A DNA stretch of 16,364 bases from Bacteroides sp. UBA939. Its GTDB lineage: Bacteria > Bacteroidota > Bacteroidia > Bacteroidales > Bacteroidaceae. The notes beneath the pieces are model-generated. The model was not told where the DNA came from and searched no databases. It saw only the letters and a list, made by a program, of their open reading frames with translations. The stretch covers positions 1 to 16,364 of the forward strand of contig NZ_DBDF01000196.1 of assembly GCF_002293435.1 (NCBI RefSeq). The letters run 5' to 3'. Position numbers and translations under genes: made by a program. Shown in pieces: positions 14,844 through 16,364 of the stretch; positions within the stretch are counted from its first letter, which is position 1; every line of letters starts with the position of its first letter.

Positions 14844-14894
14844 TAAATCAATAGACGATGAATCTTATTGATAATATAGTAGTCATTATAAAAA

Positions 14895-16310
14895 ATGAAA
14901 TTAGAGACTCTGATAGCAGAATGCACCGCATACGATTTTAAATTGATGCTTGAAGAAAAGAAACCTAAGAGTTGGCTGAAGAGTGTAAGCGCTTTTGCCA
15001 ATGGCTTGGGTGGTTCGCTTTTCTTTGGTATAGATAATGACGGCGTTGTTAGAGGTCTTAATGATGTACAGCATGTTTGCGAAGCTATCAGCGGTAAGAT
15101 TCGCGATTATATGGATCCTCTACCAGAAGTGGCATTGATTCCTCATAGAACAGGCAGTCTTGATGTATTACAGTTGAAAGTTTATGCAGGTAATTACACG
15201 CCTTACTATTATGTTGGCGATGGGCAGCGTATAGCCTTCGTTCGCATTGGCGATGAGAGCTTACCTATAACAGCAGAACAAATGGTACGGTTAGTGTTAA
15301 AAGGTTCAAACAAAACCTTTGATTCTCTACACACGGACTATAAAATCAAGGATTATTCTTTCACGATATTGGCAAACACTTTCAAAACACGTACTAATCA
15401 AGAATGGGACAAGAAGTATCTTTTGTCTTTTGGGCTTGTCACTAACATTGGAAATCTCACCAACGCAGGTGCATTATTTTCCGATGATTGTCCATTATGG
15501 CAATCACGTCTTTACTGTACACGATGGGATGGAAAGACAAAGGGTGATGCCATTAATGATGCAGAGTTTACGGGTAATGTGTTAATGCTGCTTCGTGAAG
15601 CCATGAACTTTGTGAAGTCAAACACAAAGAGAGGATGGGAAAAATTGCCTGATGGACGAAAGAACAAACCGGAGTATGCAGAACGTGCTGTCCTTGAGAC
15701 GATGGTTAACCATTTGATCCATCGTGACTACACTGTGATGGGTAGTGAGGTGCATCTTGATATTTATGACGACCGTCTCACCGTTACTTCTCCAGGAGGA
15801 ATGTATAATGGAATGTTGATTCAAAACTTAGACATTGCGGATGTTTCTTCCGAAAGACGCAATCCTATCCTAGCTAATGTAATGGCTCAACTTGACTACA
15901 TGGAGAAGCGGGGCAGTGGACTTACACGGATTTGTAACGAAACCAAAGTTCTTGCTGGGTATATGGATGAATTGAAACCCGTATTTAAATCAACACCTAC
16001 ACAGTTTCAAACGATTATTTTTGCTTCAGTAAATGTGCCCGATGTCGGAGATAGTGTCGGAGATATGTCGGAGACAAAACTAACTGAACGTCAGATGAAA
16101 ATACTGAATATCGTGAAGGTGTCTCCGACGATAAGTGGACGACAGATGTCGGAGATATTATCGGTAAGCCAGCGCACTATTGAACGTGATATTTCCCAAA
16201 TGAAAAAAATGGGAATTTTGAAGCATGACGGCAAAGATAACGCAGGAATGTGGATATTAGACACCGTAATGATAATAGACAATAGTCAAAAAGCGACTTT
16301 TCATAGGTAG
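14895..16310 (+). CDS. AlbA_2 (Schlafen-like) / GHKL-ATPase / winged-helix putative regulator
   Basis: A 471-aa cytosolic protein of the COG2865 type. Residues about 10-130 form the AlbA_2 domain: FKLMLEEKKPKSWLKSVSAF, then ANGLGGSLFFGIDNDG and the VRIGDESLPIT end. Residues about 230-370 carry a GHKL-type ATP-binding region: N box NHLIHRDY at 272-279 and DRLTVTSPGG at 293-302, followed by SSERRNPILANVM and EKRGSGLTRI. Residues about 395-460 are a winged helix (RQMKILNIVKVSPTISGRQM, SEILSVSQRTIERDISQMKK). A linker near 382-394 is encoded by repeated GTCGGAGATA. The family is usually annotated as transcriptional regulators or ATPases of unknown role, and some members occur near defence genes. 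No companion gene is in the window. G+C is lower than in the helicase gene, consistent with accessory DNA. Confidence 0.88.
   Translation: MKLETLIAECTAYDFKLMLEEKKPKSWLKSVSAFANGLGGSLFFGIDNDGVVRGLNDVQHVCEAISGKIRDYMDPLPEVALIPHRTGSLDVLQLKVYAGNYTPYYYVGDGQRIAFVRIGDESLPITAEQMVRLVLKGSNKTFDSLHTDYKIKDYSFTILANTFKTRTNQEWDKKYLLSFGLVTNIGNLTNAGALFSDDCPLWQSRLYCTRWDGKTKGDAINDAEFTGNVLMLLREAMNFVKSNTKRGWEKLPDGRKNKPEYAERAVLETMVNHLIHRDYTVMGSEVHLDIYDDRLTVTSPGGMYNGMLIQNLDIADVSSERRNPILANVMAQLDYMEKRGSGLTRICNETKVLAGYMDELKPVFKSTPTQFQTIIFASVNVPDVGDSVGDMSETKLTERQMKILNIVKVSPTISGRQMSEILSVSQRTIERDISQMKKMGILKHDGKDNAGMWILDTVMIIDNSQKATFHR
16044..16157. repeat. In-gene GTCGGAGATA microrepeats
   Basis: GTCGGAGATA occurs at 16044-16053 and 16056-16065, followed by GTCGGAGAC at 16067-16075. 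It occurs again at 16148-16157, and the exact inverse GTCTCCGAC lies at 16121-16129. The first cluster encodes the VGDSVGDMSET linker between the ATPase and winged-helix parts. The spacing (12, then 11 bases) shows that the repeats are shared between reading frames, so the DNA word rather than the peptide is conserved. Confidence 0.75.
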
Positions 16311-16364
16311 GATGTTATAGATAAAACTATGCATTGTTCATTTCAATGGTTCGTTATAAAATCA

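Larger units (their letters stand above)
14477..14894. other. 418-base intergenic region between divergent genes
   Basis: No supportable gene. From left to right it holds the likely promoter area of the minus-strand HU-like gene, a TAGCTTTG word at 14526-14533 with no gene just downstream, a 22-bp degenerate triple repeat (14598-14656), AT-rich unique sequence, and the promoter of the AlbA_2 gene near 14813-14843. No tRNA or recognisable small RNA was seen. Confidence 0.5.

Noticed and set aside
1..16364. CRISPR arrays, tRNA or rRNA genes, insertion sequences
   Set aside because: No regularly spaced long repeats, no tRNA-like cloverleaf with acceptor and T-arm sequences, and no transposase domains were seen on either strand.

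Overview
The window looks like chromosomal DNA from a Bacteroides-type member of the Bacteroidales. The grounds are Bacteroidetes -7 promoter boxes (TAnnTTTG) upstream of several genes, the near absence of Shine-Dalgarno sequences, the run hpt-adk-obg-pgeF, a Bacteroides-style HU-like protein beginning MPILFDWYENP, and stand-alone B3/B4, ORF6N and AlbA_2 proteins. The species cannot be fixed from the sequence alone.

Left part (1-7683): a repeat-rich leader precedes a proton-coupled oligopeptide (POT) transporter. A housekeeping run follows on the same strand: hypoxanthine phosphoribosyltransferase (hpt), adenylate kinase (adk), the ribosome-assembly GTPase Obg, and the laccase-domain protein PgeF/YfiH. 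Between adk and obg sits a 2.5-kb, strikingly AT-rich block of three tightly packed genes (3182-5688): a small HNH nuclease, an ABC/SMC-like AAA ATPase, and a DUF4435 protein with a Toprim-type acidic centre. The ATPase plus DUF4435 pair matches the AriA/AriB arrangement of PARIS anti-phage systems. The leading HNH gene overlaps the ATPase gene by four bases and recalls the ATPase plus HNH pairing of Septu. I read the block as an acquired defence cassette, possibly a three-gene PARIS variant or Septu/PARIS hybrid, inserted in a core operon. obg now starts 7 bases after the cassette's last stop codon, so a core GTPase is probably co-transcribed with a suicide-type defence module. This is the most interesting feature of the window.

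Middle part (7684-11883): a 1338-aa SNF2-family helicase/translocase with an intact C-terminal motor and a long, poorly characterised N-terminal half. It has the same high G+C composition as obg and pgeF and looks native.

Right part (11884-16364): an accessory-looking stretch of single genes. It holds an ORF6N protein (minus strand), a free-standing B3/B4 (PheRS-beta editing-like) domain protein (plus), an HU-like protein with a C-terminal winged helix (minus), and an AlbA_2 / GHKL-ATPase / winged-helix regulator (plus) with a micro-repetitive linker. The gaps carry palindromic CG/TA-rich alternating purine-pyrimidine tracts and short degenerate tandem repeats. No tRNA, rRNA, CRISPR array, transposase or integrase was found.
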